DNA of 64,000 nt from Nitrosomonas ureae (lineage in GTDB: Bacteria > Pseudomonadota > Gammaproteobacteria > Burkholderiales > Nitrosomonadaceae). Both the position numbers and the translations under genes were made by a program. The DNA is taken from positions 2,604,001 through 2,668,000 of the forward strand of contig NZ_CP013341.1 in NCBI RefSeq assembly GCF_001455205.1, read 5' to 3'. How positions within the stretch are numbered: the stretch's first letter is position 1; each line of letters opens with the position of its first letter. Shown here piece after piece: positions 31,978 through 41,990 of this stretch. The notes under the pieces are model-generated. The model ran no database searches. It was not told where the DNA came from and saw only the letters and a list, made by a program, of their open reading frames with translations.

Positions 31978-32424
31978 ATGGCTGACTTCGGTGATTTATC
32001 AAAGAAACTGAGGGAACACGGCGACACGATTTTGGTTAATCAGAATAAAAAAACCATTCGTGTCGCTCTTGCTATTGATGCTCTCATTGTAAAAGCTATG
32101 CCGGTCGATACAGGTCGCGCCAAATCCTCTGTGGTGGTAACTGTCGGAGAATCATCCGCCTCAGAAATTCAAGCACCATACTTTGCAGGAAAAAAGGGAA
32201 GCACAGCCGGAGCGAATGCTCAGGCCGCAATTGCGCAAGCTGAAAGTGCACTGCAAGGCAGAGAGTTTGGTCAAGAAATTCACATCAATATCAACCTCCC
32301 GTATATCGACGATCTTAATAAAGGTCATTCTCCGCAAGCAGCTGCGGGATTCATTGAGCAGGCCATAAGGGATGGAATTGCAACTGAAACAGGCGTTGAA
32401 GCTTCCCTACTAAAGCGAACCTAA
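31978..32424 (+). CDS. HK97 gp10-like minor tail/connector protein
   Basis: 148 residues, starting right after the GT stop. VKAMPVDTGRAKSSVVVTVG is the HK97 gp10 signature (PVDTG.A..S). Usually encoded with the neck genes, here it lies between the chaperones and tape measure, which is unusual. PYIDDLNKGHSPQAAAGFIEQAI matches the family C-terminus. Confidence 0.8.
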   Translation: MADFGDLSKKLREHGDTILVNQNKKTIRVALAIDALIVKAMPVDTGRAKSSVVVTVGESSASEIQAPYFAGKKGSTAGANAQAAIAQAESALQGREFGQEIHININLPYIDDLNKGHSPQAAAGFIEQAIRDGIATETGVEASLLKRT

Positions 32425-32427
32425 AAA

Positions 32428-35400
32428 GTGACTACCGAAAATTACGATATCGTCATCAATGAGCGCGGCGGAAAAACCGTCAAGCGTACTCTGGATGATA
32501 TTGCAGATAGCGCCAAAAGAGCCGCCGATAGCCTGGGCGGGATGGGTCTGCAAGGGGATAATTTTGTAGCCAGCCTGAAGCGACAAGCGGAAACATTGGG
32601 TTTCACTCGGGCGCAATTACTATCTTACGATGCTGCACAACTCAAATTAAATGCAAGTCAAAGGGAATCAGTAAATGCCAGCATCAGGCAGATCGATGCA
32701 TTCGATAAAGCCAGATCTGCTGCAAAAAGTAATATCGATGTTATTGGTACGCTCAAAACTCAAATTATTGGCATTGCTGCGGCTTATGTATCGTTCCATG
32801 GTGTGATTGGTGGCGGTCGCGCAATTCTGGATGCCTCAATTGCAAATGAAAGGTTCACCAATTCTTTAATCCTCGGAACCGGATCAGTTCAGGCTGCAAC
32901 TAAAGAGATAGCATTCCTGCGTGAAGAATCGGATAGGCTTGGTTTACAGTTTTCATCTACCGCAGAACAATACGCAAAACTTACCGCTGCTTCAAAAGGT
33001 ACTCAATTAGAAGGTCAGGCAACCCGCGATATATTTATCGGTGTTGCGCAAGCTGCAACGGTTCTGGGATTATCCGCTGACAATACCGGCGGCGTGTTAA
33101 CCGCTGTCCAGCAAATCATCTCAAAAAATAAGGTCTCCACTGAAGAACTGTTACAAATAGCGGAACGGGTGCCGGGTACGTTCAATACCGTATCCAGAGC
33201 TTTAGGCGTTACCGGACAAGAATTAAGCAGCATGTTGCAGAAAGGCGAGCTTCTTGCTGCTGACTTGTTGCCCAAACTAGCTGCTGAATGGCAAAGAACG
33301 TTTGGGCCCCAGTCAAGCGAAGCAGCCAAGGGATTGAATGCGCAAGTCAATCGCATGGATAATTCCTTGTTTGATTTGAAGCTTTCCATCGGCAGGCTTG
33401 GATTAATTGACGTATTTTCCAGTGGCATTGATTTTGTCACTAAATTTGTATCTGTGGTTGATAGATCCACCGATGCAGTGGGTAGGCTGGTTGCTAAAAC
33501 CAAACAATTACCATTTGTCGGCGGTGCTATCGATTCATTCCTGGATTTCTTGCCAACCGGCCCCAAAGCATTAAGTGGATTAGTTGATTATCTTGATAAA
33601 GAAGTTTTGCCGAAACCGGCGCCAATAGATACCACGCTAATCGCACCGGAAAAAATTAAGAGCATTGTTACGCCAACTTCCAAACCTGAATTGCCAAGAG
33701 AGGTTTTGCAACAACTCAAGGCTGAGGCAAAAGAGCGGGAAAGATTATCTCTACAGCGCCAAAACGATGCTAAACGAGAGGTAGACAGCGCTCAAAAGGT
33801 TATTGATTCCCTGAAGCTTGAATCAAAAGAAATCGGTTTAAATGCAATTCAGAGAAAAATGCTTGCCGCTGCTAATGCTGCGTCCAAAGCTCCAAACGAG
33901 AAACTTCGATTGGAAATCATGGCAAGCGCGAATGCATATGCGCAACTTTCTCAAAAACAGGAAACCGCTCTTGCGCTTGAAAAAGATCTGCAAAGGGTTA
34001 AATCACTTACTGAATCTGTTGCCAGCCCACAAGAAAGACTCGCGGCCACAACTCAAGAACTCGATCGCTTACGGCAAGCCGGATTGTCGCAAGAAACCTA
34101 CAACCGGGTATTGGCCAAAACCAATGATGAATTATTCAAGGTAAAAGAAACCGGACGGGATGTATTCGGAAGCTTGGATCAGTTTGCAATCCAGGGCGCG
34201 AGGAATATCCAAACTTCACTAGCCAATTTCCTGTTCAATCCCTTTGATGACGGTCTTGAAGGGATGGTGCGCGGTGTTGCGGATGCTGTTCGCAGGATGA
34301 TTGCTGAATTTGCGGCGTTTAAGATTCTTCAATCATCGGGTATCTCATCACTCTTCAATTCAGGATTTGGCGGCGGTGCATCATCCTCTGGCAACAGCGC
34401 GGCAAACTTCCTCAACATAGCAAGTCTGGGCAATAGCTTAAAGTCAGGTTTGCGCAGCGGGTTTGGTATTCCATCCTTGGTTGGGCGGGGATTGTCTATG
34501 CTGCCAGGATCGGTGGGGGCATTTGGAGCTGGTTTGGCTGGAACCGGCGCCGGAGTATTTAGCGCTGCCGGTGGTGCGGGGACGGCATTTATCGGCGGCG
34601 CTGGTACCGCAATCGGCGGTTCAGGAATGGGGGCCGCAGCTGGACTGGGTTCATCCGTAGCCGCAGCTGCGGGACCGCTTGCGGTGGCAGCGATCGCCGA
34701 TGTGGTATTCAGAATGCTTGCCGGTAATAAATCAACAGGTAGCAAAATTATTGATTCTATTCCTGTGATCGGAAGCCTGGGTGCTTTACTGTTCGGACAC
34801 GGGCCGCTTAAATTCCGTCAGGAAGCACTCATAGGCAAGGCATCCGGAGAAGGTTTTGACGGTAGAGTTACCGACGTTTTCCGGGCAAAAGGCGGACTGT
34901 TTGTCGGCAATAAGCACCGTGAGCAAGCATCACCGAATGAAGCTGCATTCCTTGATCTATTTGATAACACGCTCAAAGGGTTCGGCACTTCTGTCAAAGG
35001 ATTCGCTGACAATCTTGGGCTGAGTACAGATTCAGTAACCAATTTCTCCAAAGAAATTGACCTGAGATCGGAAAAAGGCAAGCGCTTAACCGAAGAAGCG
35101 ATTCAAGAATTACTGGATAACCTGGGCAATGAAATCGCCGGGGGAGTCCTGGCCCAAATTGATGTAATAGCCAAATCAGGCGAGACGAATATCCAAACGC
35201 TCTCCCGATTGAGTGCAGAGTTCGATGTGCTGAATACTGCTGCCTTATCCACGGGTAGATCATTGAAAGAGGCGCGTGATGCAATTCTTAGCCTTCCTGC
35301 TACATTCCGCACGGAAGTTGTTGATCAATTAGGTGGTGTGGATGCGGCTGGCCAGAAAATCGGATTCTTCATCGATAACTTTGTAGACGATTCAACCAAG

Positions 35401-36732
35401 TTCAAGGTGATGTTTGAAGATCTGTCCATTCAGATGAACAAGCTTGGGTTTTCAGCTTCGATTACGCGCGATGAATTCACGAAGCTTGTTCAAAGTGTAG
35501 GAGCCGTTGGTGGCGTAACTAAAGATCAGTATATTGGTTTGCTTGACGTCATCGAGAAATTCGACAATGTAGACAAACTACGAACCAAGCTCAATCAAAG
35601 CACAAATAGTTTGGTCGAAAACGAGCGTTCTTTGCTGGATATCAGAAATGAACTGACTTCCACCTACCAAAAAGAGCGCTCAGAACTTGAAGGCACGATT
35701 TCTAAATTCAAGGATCTTGCCGGCCAATTGAGAGATTTCCGGCAAAGTTTATTGCTCGGAGAGTTATCGCCTTTAACCCCACGCCAAAAACTGGATGAGG
35801 CGAGACAACAATTCAACGAAGTGCGGTTGAAAGCAGCCACCGGCGATCAAAACGCGCTGGCCAAATTGCCCAATGTTGCGCAAGAATTCTTGAAGGCCAG
35901 CCAAACCTACAACGCATCTTCTGCTGCGTTTGTCAGTGATTTTAATTTGGTTCAGAGCGTTCTCAAAAATGCTGAGGGCGTTGCACTTTCCCAAGTGGAT
36001 ATCACTACGCAGCAATTGAAAGCGCTCGACGACAGTGTAGGCAATCTGGTTGATATTAACCAAAATACCAAAACCACTGCCGATATGGTTAAAGAGTTGG
36101 TTGCCACAAGTTTGAAGGGTGCGGGTAATCCATCAATATCGACTCAAACGATCAAAGATTATCTTGCTGCCAATCCTGGATTGACACCTCAGCAGGTGGG
36201 AACTAAAGCGGCTGAATTCGGAGTTTCAAGCGGTCAGTTATCAGCTGCGGGTTATGACATTTCTAAACTCAACCAATCCCTCGGTGGGGCCAGCGTTACT
36301 GATAAACAGATTATCGATTTCGTAAATGCCAATCGAAACAATCCGATGGCGATATACAACGCCGCGCGCGCCAATGGAATTTCATCCCGAAGATTATCCA
36401 GCGTGTCCGGAATATCCCTAACCGACATTGAAAAATTTGTCCGGGATAACGGATTGCAATCATTTGCTCGTGGAACTGACTTTATTCAAAAATCAGGTCT
36501 TGCCATGGTTCACCGTGCTGAAGCCATTGTTCCATCATCAACGACTGATGAGATTAGGAAGTTGCGCGAAGAAATCGTGCAACTGCGACAAGAGCAAAAT
36601 GAACAAACTGGCGACATGATCGCTGCTACAGATATCACAAACAAACAAAACGCCAAGGTAATTGCAGAAGCTTTGATTGAAGTTGAAAACCGCAGGCAGT
36701 GGAATGAATCAAGAGAACCAAAAATTGCATAA
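32428..36732 (+). CDS. Tape measure protein
   Basis: 1434 residues, GTG start. A tape measure domain at about 110-300 (NERFTNSLILGTGSVQAATKEI, STEELLQIAERVPGTFNTVSRALG), long coiled coils (about 420-580), a Gly/Ala-rich hydrophobic region (about 640-780) and another coiled part at 1030-1210. The last 60 residues form a Glu/Gln-rich helix. At about 1.5 Angstrom per residue it predicts a tail of roughly 200 nm (rule of thumb). Confidence 0.95.
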   Translation: MTTENYDIVINERGGKTVKRTLDDIADSAKRAADSLGGMGLQGDNFVASLKRQAETLGFTRAQLLSYDAAQLKLNASQRESVNASIRQIDAFDKARSAAKSNIDVIGTLKTQIIGIAAAYVSFHGVIGGGRAILDASIANERFTNSLILGTGSVQAATKEIAFLREESDRLGLQFSSTAEQYAKLTAASKGTQLEGQATRDIFIGVAQAATVLGLSADNTGGVLTAVQQIISKNKVSTEELLQIAERVPGTFNTVSRALGVTGQELSSMLQKGELLAADLLPKLAAEWQRTFGPQSSEAAKGLNAQVNRMDNSLFDLKLSIGRLGLIDVFSSGIDFVTKFVSVVDRSTDAVGRLVAKTKQLPFVGGAIDSFLDFLPTGPKALSGLVDYLDKEVLPKPAPIDTTLIAPEKIKSIVTPTSKPELPREVLQQLKAEAKERERLSLQRQNDAKREVDSAQKVIDSLKLESKEIGLNAIQRKMLAAANAASKAPNEKLRLEIMASANAYAQLSQKQETALALEKDLQRVKSLTESVASPQERLAATTQELDRLRQAGLSQETYNRVLAKTNDELFKVKETGRDVFGSLDQFAIQGARNIQTSLANFLFNPFDDGLEGMVRGVADAVRRMIAEFAAFKILQSSGISSLFNSGFGGGASSSGNSAANFLNIASLGNSLKSGLRSGFGIPSLVGRGLSMLPGSVGAFGAGLAGTGAGVFSAAGGAGTAFIGGAGTAIGGSGMGAAAGLGSSVAAAAGPLAVAAIADVVFRMLAGNKSTGSKIIDSIPVIGSLGALLFGHGPLKFRQEALIGKASGEGFDGRVTDVFRAKGGLFVGNKHREQASPNEAAFLDLFDNTLKGFGTSVKGFADNLGLSTDSVTNFSKEIDLRSEKGKRLTEEAIQELLDNLGNEIAGGVLAQIDVIAKSGETNIQTLSRLSAEFDVLNTAALSTGRSLKEARDAILSLPATFRTEVVDQLGGVDAAGQKIGFFIDNFVDDSTKFKVMFEDLSIQMNKLGFSASITRDEFTKLVQSVGAVGGVTKDQYIGLLDVIEKFDNVDKLRTKLNQSTNSLVENERSLLDIRNELTSTYQKERSELEGTISKFKDLAGQLRDFRQSLLLGELSPLTPRQKLDEARQQFNEVRLKAATGDQNALAKLPNVAQEFLKASQTYNASSAAFVSDFNLVQSVLKNAEGVALSQVDITTQQLKALDDSVGNLVDINQNTKTTADMVKELVATSLKGAGNPSISTQTIKDYLAANPGLTPQQVGTKAAEFGVSSGQLSAAGYDISKLNQSLGGASVTDKQIIDFVNANRNNPMAIYNAARANGISSRRLSSVSGISLTDIEKFVRDNGLQSFARGTDFIQKSGLAMVHRAEAIVPSSTTDEIRKLREEIVQLRQEQNEQTGDMIAATDITNKQNAKVIAEALIEVENRRQWNESREPKIA

Positions 36733-36904
36733 AACGAGTAAAAAAATGGAGAAACCCGTTCTGAATAATAAATACATTGCTCCCGGTCTACTTAAAAACT
36801 GGATAAAAAGACTTAAGCAAAAGCGCGCAACAATGTCTGCGAATGGTAGTAACTGTGCTGATATTGACGCTCAATTAGAAAACTTATCTAAATATAACAA
36901 ATGA
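36704..36904 (+). CDS. Small basic protein (66 aa)
   Basis: Lys-rich, helical (MNQENQKLHKTSKKMEK..., LLKNWIKRLKQKRATMS). It overlaps the tape measure end by 29 nt if it starts at 36704; an alternative ATG at 36746 gives 52 residues, and neither has a strong ribosome binding site. It ends with an ATGA overlap with the peptidase gene. Function unknown. Confidence 0.5.
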   Translation: MNQENQKLHKTSKKMEKPVLNNKYIAPGLLKNWIKRLKQKRATMSANGSNCADIDAQLENLSKYNK

Positions 36905-37365
36905 ATATTAATCAAAACCTTTCACCTCATTTCACCCTTGGTGAGCTTATTCACTCTGACAAAGCGGTGGAGCTAGGAATTGATAACACACCTCCTGATG
37001 AAGTTATTGAAAGACTGAAAATAGTTTGCTGCAGGATTCTTGAACCGGTGCGCGATCATTTCCATGCAGCATTTAAACCCAGCAGCGGTTTCCGGTGTCC
37101 GGAATTGAACAAGGCTATCGGTAGCGGTAATACATCACAGCATATTCGCGGAGAGGCGGTTGATTTTGAGATACCGGGTATTTCAAACTATGACCTGGCT
37201 ACTTGGATATCAACCAGCCTGATTTACGACCAGCTAATACTCGAGAATTACACCTCTGGCATTCCGAATTCCGGTTGGGTGCATTGCTCAATCGTTAGCG
37301 GGAAAAACCGCATGCAATGCCTGACAATTAAAGGCAAATCTCGACAAGTGGGATTGATAGCTTAA
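36901..37365 (+). CDS. Peptidase M15-type endolysin
   Basis: 154 residues. FKPSSGFRCPELNKAIGSGNTSQHIRGEAVDFEI contains the zinc ligands H and D (HxxGEAVD), and SGWVHCS gives the last His, as in the M15_3 D-Ala-D-Ala/L-Ala-D-Glu peptidases. It has no signal peptide, so it would depend on the holin. It lies 4.6 kb away from the holin/Rz genes and is the only recognisable peptidoglycan hydrolase, so it is either the lysis enzyme or a tail-associated one. Confidence 0.85.
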   Translation: MNINQNLSPHFTLGELIHSDKAVELGIDNTPPDEVIERLKIVCCRILEPVRDHFHAAFKPSSGFRCPELNKAIGSGNTSQHIRGEAVDFEIPGISNYDLATWISTSLIYDQLILENYTSGIPNSGWVHCSIVSGKNRMQCLTIKGKSRQVGLIA

Positions 37366-37367
37366 TT

Positions 37368-38822
37368 ATGGCAGTCAATTTCACAGCCTGGCTCCAAGAC
37401 ACAACCGCGATCAGGTGCATTCTGGTCGAGGCTGTATCGAATATTGCAGGCGTGAATACTACCCATTATTTGTCTACAAAGAATTATTCAGATGATGTGG
37501 CCGGAAGGATTTATGAGCCGATCGTTTCAGCGAATTCAATCCAGCTAATAGAGCGCATGAGCATAGATTCTTCGCCTTCCATGTCATTTGGAGACGTCGA
37601 GCTCGTCAATGTTGACGGAGCGCTTGATAGCTGGTTAAACGATATCTGGGTTAACAAAGCAATAAACATCTATGCCGGTGACGTGCGCTGGTTACGCTCC
37701 GACTTTGTGACAATATTCAGCGGTACCATTGAAGATATTGATAGCCGATCAGCGCAAACTCTGAACATCAAAGTGCGCGACAAGTTGCAGCGGTTGAATA
37801 CGCCCATCACAGAAACAAAACTGGGTGGATCCACGCCCAATAAAAACGAGATTATTCCATTGTGTTTCGGTGAATGTTTCAATGTTTCGCCGTTATTGAG
37901 CAACCCGGCTACGCTGGAATTTCAGACACATCAATCCGCCATAGAAGAGAATCTTGAGGTTCGTGTCAATGGCGTTCCTGTTGGACTGGTTAATGATATT
38001 GCGCATGGAAAATTTACACTTACTGTACAACCTTTTGGCAAAGTCACACTTAGCGTACAAGGCGATAAACCTGCATCATGGAATACTACAGTTGCATCGA
38101 TTATCCAAAGAATCGTACAAAATTACGGTGGCGCCAACAAATTCACTTCCGGAGATCTGGATTCTGCCCAATTATCGGCCTTCGATTCAGCCAATCCTCA
38201 GCCGGTTGGGATTTATATCAGTGCGCGTGAGAATACCCTAGGCATATGCAACCAGCTTGCGTCCAGCGTTGGTGCGCAGTTAGTTATGTCCCGACTCGGG
38301 AAATTGCAGTTACTAAAACTTGAACTACCGGCACCCGGCACCCCGTTTGAGATTGGCCCGGATGATATCTTTGAAAACACAATCAGAATTTCCAAAAAGT
38401 TGCCTGTCAAGGCGGCATTCAAGGTTAATTACAATAAGAATTGGACTATTCAACCAGAATTGCTGACCGGCATTCCAGAATCACATAAGAAAATCTATGC
38501 GTCTGAATACGCAAGCGTAACTGTAGAGGATGCAACAGTAAAATCAAATTACGCGCTTGACAGTGAGCCCATACCAATTGATACCTTGCTACTTACTGCA
38601 TCGGATTCAATCAATGAGGGTAATAGATCGCTTAATCTTTATAAAACACCTCGTTTTGTAATTACTTTTACCGGTAAACCCAGACTTGTTGAATTATTTC
38701 TTGGTCGAGCTGTGACATTGACTTATCCGCGCTTCGGGCTAGATTCCGGCAAGGACGGTCAGGTTATCGGACTGTCCATAGACTGGTCAACCCTGTACTC
38801 GCAGGTCGAGGTATTTGTGTAA
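37368..38822 (+). CDS. Tail hub/baseplate-like protein
   Basis: 484 residues. The N-terminal part (WLQDTTAIRCILVEAVS, YLSTKNYSDD, MSFGDVELVNVDGALDSWL) resembles distal tail/baseplate domains that contact host-binding proteins. ENTLGICNQLASSVGAQLVMSRLGKLQLLKLELP is a hub-like segment. It starts 2 nt after the peptidase and its last base pair overlaps the fibre ATG (TAATG). Confidence 0.65.
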   Translation: MAVNFTAWLQDTTAIRCILVEAVSNIAGVNTTHYLSTKNYSDDVAGRIYEPIVSANSIQLIERMSIDSSPSMSFGDVELVNVDGALDSWLNDIWVNKAINIYAGDVRWLRSDFVTIFSGTIEDIDSRSAQTLNIKVRDKLQRLNTPITETKLGGSTPNKNEIIPLCFGECFNVSPLLSNPATLEFQTHQSAIEENLEVRVNGVPVGLVNDIAHGKFTLTVQPFGKVTLSVQGDKPASWNTTVASIIQRIVQNYGGANKFTSGDLDSAQLSAFDSANPQPVGIYISARENTLGICNQLASSVGAQLVMSRLGKLQLLKLELPAPGTPFEIGPDDIFENTIRISKKLPVKAAFKVNYNKNWTIQPELLTGIPESHKKIYASEYASVTVEDATVKSNYALDSEPIPIDTLLLTASDSINEGNRSLNLYKTPRFVITFTGKPRLVELFLGRAVTLTYPRFGLDSGKDGQVIGLSIDWSTLYSQVEVFV

Positions 38823-40081
38823 TGGCCGCGATCCTCAACGATCTTGATGCTTTCCTGCAAGCGGATACTCCACGCACCATTTCTGTCAATCTGGGTACGA
38901 ATGTTAATGTTAATGGCACACTTGGCGGCACCCCCGTCAATACTGTCGTTACAAATGCAGCAAACGCAGCTGCGCATGCCTCTTCCAGTGGAAATCCACA
39001 CAATGTTAATCTCACCCAAATATCCGGTGATCTGGATGATATCAATGATGGCGTGACTTTTTTTCGTACAAACGCTAACCAAGTTACCGGTGCAGGTCGT
39101 GGATTCAATGCATTGAATTCCAGTAGCGAATACATCAAATCTCTGAAAAGCACCCAACTCGCGGTAGTCGGCAGCAATCCATCTACTGGATGGGTTGGCG
39201 ATGCTAACGGGTTCAGAATGTACCAATCTGGCGTGCTAATGGTAAATATACCGGTTTCAGGCAACCCAAGTTTCGGCGGAGATATTGTTGGCGGTGGCGA
39301 CATTTCCATTTCTGGATACGGAAGCTTTACCGGTTCGGCAACTTTGGGCGGCAGGCAGGCATCTTTGCACGCAAACTTGAACGGCACAGCTGATAATGGG
39401 GTATCGGCATTTTCCGGAAACGGCTCTACTGACTCCGGATTGAAAGGATCTTCCTCCACCGGATATGGCGTCTTTGGAGAAGGAACCGGCGTTAATGCAA
39501 CTGGCGTAAGAGCAACACACGTAGCTGGTGGCGTAGCTCTATATGTTGGCGGTCGAATGACCATGACAAATACAACACTGGTAACAAATCTTAATGCTGA
39601 CATGGTTGACGGAAAACATGCATCGGCTTTATGCAACATTGTGCCCTGCAACACTGGAACTTGTACTGTTTCTGGGAATGGTTTTAATTTGAATGTGACT
39701 GGCTCTTTGGCGGCCACAGTTAGAACGAGAGGCACATCTAATTTTGCTTATATCGAAAATATTTCTGACGCCAGACTTAAAACAGAAATAGAACATGAAT
39801 TTTTGGGTTTGGATTTCATTAATTCACTTACCGCAAGAACGTTCAGAATGATTGAAAATCCAGAGTTGCTTGCGCACGGATTGATATATCAAGAAGTCGT
39901 TAAATTATTGGGAAATAGAAAAGACTCATTAGCCAGCCTGAATAATGACGGAACCGGAGGAGTGGATTACAACGGCTTGGTTTCTCCCATCATAAAAGCA
40001 ATCCAGGAACTATCAGCAGAGGTTAATTTATTGAAATCCGGCAAACGTAAAGGGAGGGTTATAGATGTCCAGAAAGCGTGA
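38822..40081 (+). CDS. Tail fibre with S74 intramolecular chaperone
   Basis: 419 residues. An N-terminal helix and Asn/Gly/Ser-rich shaft are followed by the C-terminal peptidase S74 domain from about 313: SDARLKTEIE gives the Ser-Lys catalytic pair (Ser315, Lys320), then DFINSLTARTFRM and a coiled-coil end. The domain trimerises the shaft and cleaves itself off. Two CxxCxxxxC-type Cys (PCNTGTC) lie before it. Confidence 0.9.
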   Translation: MAAILNDLDAFLQADTPRTISVNLGTNVNVNGTLGGTPVNTVVTNAANAAAHASSSGNPHNVNLTQISGDLDDINDGVTFFRTNANQVTGAGRGFNALNSSSEYIKSLKSTQLAVVGSNPSTGWVGDANGFRMYQSGVLMVNIPVSGNPSFGGDIVGGGDISISGYGSFTGSATLGGRQASLHANLNGTADNGVSAFSGNGSTDSGLKGSSSTGYGVFGEGTGVNATGVRATHVAGGVALYVGGRMTMTNTTLVTNLNADMVDGKHASALCNIVPCNTGTCTVSGNGFNLNVTGSLAATVRTRGTSNFAYIENISDARLKTEIEHEFLGLDFINSLTARTFRMIENPELLAHGLIYQEVVKLLGNRKDSLASLNNDGTGGVDYNGLVSPIIKAIQELSAEVNLLKSGKRKGRVIDVQKA

Positions 40082-40451
40082 AGTAATACTTGATCAAGAT
40101 GAAGACATTGTGGCTTATGAGCACCATTTGCCTGGTCGTATGGTTCGGGTAATGGTTGGATTTGGCACGATCTTGCCGGATGGTGAGTTTAAAGCTGCCG
40201 AAGAACAGAACTATGAAAACTTCATCATTCAAGGCGTCGGTTACGACAATCTCATGGCCGCTACAGAAACCAAGCCTGCCGGCGTGTTCAGAAAAGAAGA
40301 CTTATGGCAATTCGTTGACCTGGGACGTGCGAACGTTGTCGCGGAGCGCGAAAAAATCATGCAGGAAAAAATCAAGAAAGAAGCCATTGCCGCGGCGATA
40401 GCTAAAACTGAGCTTGAATTGGAAGAAGCCAATAAAAATGTCAAATCTTAG
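40065..40451 (+). CDS. Hypothetical tail-region protein (128 aa)
   Basis: A beta-rich N-terminal half (VAYEHHLPGRMVRVMVGFGTILPDG) and a Lys/Glu/Ala-rich helix at the end (about 90-125). It overlaps both neighbours by about 15 nt. It may be a fibre assembly or tail accessory protein; no motif is recognised. Confidence 0.6.
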   Translation: MSRKREVILDQDEDIVAYEHHLPGRMVRVMVGFGTILPDGEFKAAEEQNYENFIIQGVGYDNLMAATETKPAGVFRKEDLWQFVDLGRANVVAEREKIMQEKIKKEAIAAAIAKTELELEEANKNVKS

Positions 40452-41277
40452 AATATTGTACAAAAATATTTTTGACGATCACTCCGGGGCCGCAATGTCA
40501 GTTCCGGGATCCGTTATCGGACATCAGCTTAGCAACCTCAAAGATGATCAAAAAGCTAAAACCTGGAGGTCGGTAGATCTCTCGTCACCAAAAATGATCA
40601 TTACTTGGGCAAGCGCTCAGGAAATCAGTGGCGTAGCGCTGGCATTTACAAACCTGATTGCGGGATCCACGTTCCAGATCACACTTTATGATGACCCAGC
40701 TGCCGGTACTCTGTTACATGATACGGGCGCGATTCCGGTTACTTACAATTACGACCCTCCGGTTGGATTTGATTCTATCGGTTCGGCTTCATTTGCTTAC
40801 GGCGGCGGAGCGCACGTCTCTGCTTTCTTTAATTCCGTTTCAGGTGTTGAAAGAATGGAGATTGAATTAACCAGCGCGGGTAATCCGGACGGATACATTG
40901 AAATCAGCCGAATCATTGCCGGTAAATTCTGGGAGCCGAATGAAAACGCTGATTATGGTGCCAAGACTGATTTCATCGATACCACAACCGGGATGAGAAC
41001 GTCGGCTGGTGATCTGATAACCGATCGCGGCACCATCACACGCGCGATGGAATTTTCCATGCAAGCCATGGATGCTCAGGATAAAGCAGCGCTTAACAAT
41101 TTATTTCGATCTATTGGAAAAAGTCAGCCATTGTTCATAAGTCTTGTTCCTGGAAACGGTCCCATCACGGAAGAACAATTATCACAACAAATATACGGCA
41201 AGTTAGACCAGGATTTATCTGTAACACTTCCATTTTTCCAACGATACAGCGCGTCCAAACGCATTGTGGAGGTATAA
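40438..41277 (+). CDS. Tail/baseplate structural protein
   Basis: 279 residues from ATG 40438 (MSNLRILYKNIFDD). KTWRSVDLSSPKMIITWASAQEISGVALAFTNLIAGSTFQITLYDDPAAGTLL suggests a galactose-binding-like beta sandwich. Similar proteins sit in the tail tips of siphophages. The next gene starts 2 nt later. Confidence 0.6.
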   Translation: MSNLRILYKNIFDDHSGAAMSVPGSVIGHQLSNLKDDQKAKTWRSVDLSSPKMIITWASAQEISGVALAFTNLIAGSTFQITLYDDPAAGTLLHDTGAIPVTYNYDPPVGFDSIGSASFAYGGGAHVSAFFNSVSGVERMEIELTSAGNPDGYIEISRIIAGKFWEPNENADYGAKTDFIDTTTGMRTSAGDLITDRGTITRAMEFSMQAMDAQDKAALNNLFRSIGKSQPLFISLVPGNGPITEEQLSQQIYGKLDQDLSVTLPFFQRYSASKRIVEV

Positions 41278-41279
41278 AA

Positions 41280-41522
41280 ATGTACTTTACACCAAGACGA
41301 AGACGATCAGATCATGCCACCGAATCATGTCCAATGACTCCTGAGCAGATCAAGGTAATGCTGCACAACCAGGAACAAATGATGAAAGACGTAGCGGATA
41401 TGAAAAGGTATATGTTTGCTGGCCGAATTGTGGTCGGCACACTTGTTGTTATCGGTCTATCGCTGGATTGGGTGCGAGATCACGCTATCGTTATTCGTGC
41501 ATGGATATTGCCTGATAAATAG
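41280..41522 (+). CDS. Small single-span membrane protein (80 aa)
   Basis: An N-terminal amphipathic helix (MTPEQIKVMLHNQEQMMKDVADMKRYM) and one hydrophobic segment at about 47-64 (FAGRIVVGTLVVIGLSL). This plan resembles XhlA-type lysis accessory proteins. It precedes the Mor-like and holin genes. Confidence 0.6.
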   Translation: MYFTPRRRRSDHATESCPMTPEQIKVMLHNQEQMMKDVADMKRYMFAGRIVVGTLVVIGLSLDWVRDHAIVIRAWILPDK

Positions 41523-41528
41523 CATCTC

Positions 41529-41924
41529 ATGACGTCGGATATCAACATCTCATTGCTGCCAAAAACCCTGCAAGAAATAGCGCAGGAAATCGGCATTTCT
41601 GACACGCTGAAACTCGTGCGTCACTATGGCGGTACCAGCGTATATATACCCCGAAAGCTCAAAGTAGGGCATGAGTTGATTGCCGTTCTTGGCATCGATT
41701 CAGCCACAAAAATTTGTGAAAAGTTCGGGGGTTATGACAGAATAGAAATCCCTAAAGCTCAAATGTTAACCTTAGAGTTAAGAAATATTGAGATACTCAA
41801 CGACAAGAAAGTTCTCAGCCGATCAAAAGTTGCGCGCAAGTATGGACTGACTGAGCGCCAAATCTCTAAAATTCTCCACAGAAATAAACATCCCCAGGTA
41901 ATAGAGCAACCCGCTTTATTCTAG
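41529..41924 (+). CDS. Mor-family transcription activator
   Basis: 131 residues. LPKTLQEIAQEIGISDTLKLVRHYGGTSVYIPRKL with ALGID-like VLGIDSATKICEKFGG and a C-terminal helix-turn-helix (SRSKVARKYGLTERQISKILHR) is the Mor/C family, middle and late activators in Mu. Here it lies inside the late region next to the lysis genes. It may activate late promoters such as that of the capsid leader; inferred. Confidence 0.88.
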   Translation: MTSDINISLLPKTLQEIAQEIGISDTLKLVRHYGGTSVYIPRKLKVGHELIAVLGIDSATKICEKFGGYDRIEIPKAQMLTLELRNIEILNDKKVLSRSKVARKYGLTERQISKILHRNKHPQVIEQPALF

Positions 41925-41935
41925 CAAATCATTCA

Positions 41936-41951
41936 CGGGAACCGGTTCCCG
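41936..41951. repeat. Perfect 16-bp palindrome
   Basis: CGGGAACCGGTTCCCG lies 12 bp after the Mor-like stop and 40 bp before the holin. With no loop and no T-tract it looks like a dimer-binding operator, perhaps for the adjacent Mor-like dimer. Confidence 0.5.
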
Positions 41952-41990
41952 CTTATCCATCTAGATCAGCAGTGCCATCATTCCTTCCAA

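Noticed and set aside
38764..39735. 323-codon minus-strand frame opposite the S74 fibre
   Set aside because: The plus strand encodes a fibre with a complete S74 motif; the antisense frame is a Pro/Thr-rich shadow with no family features.
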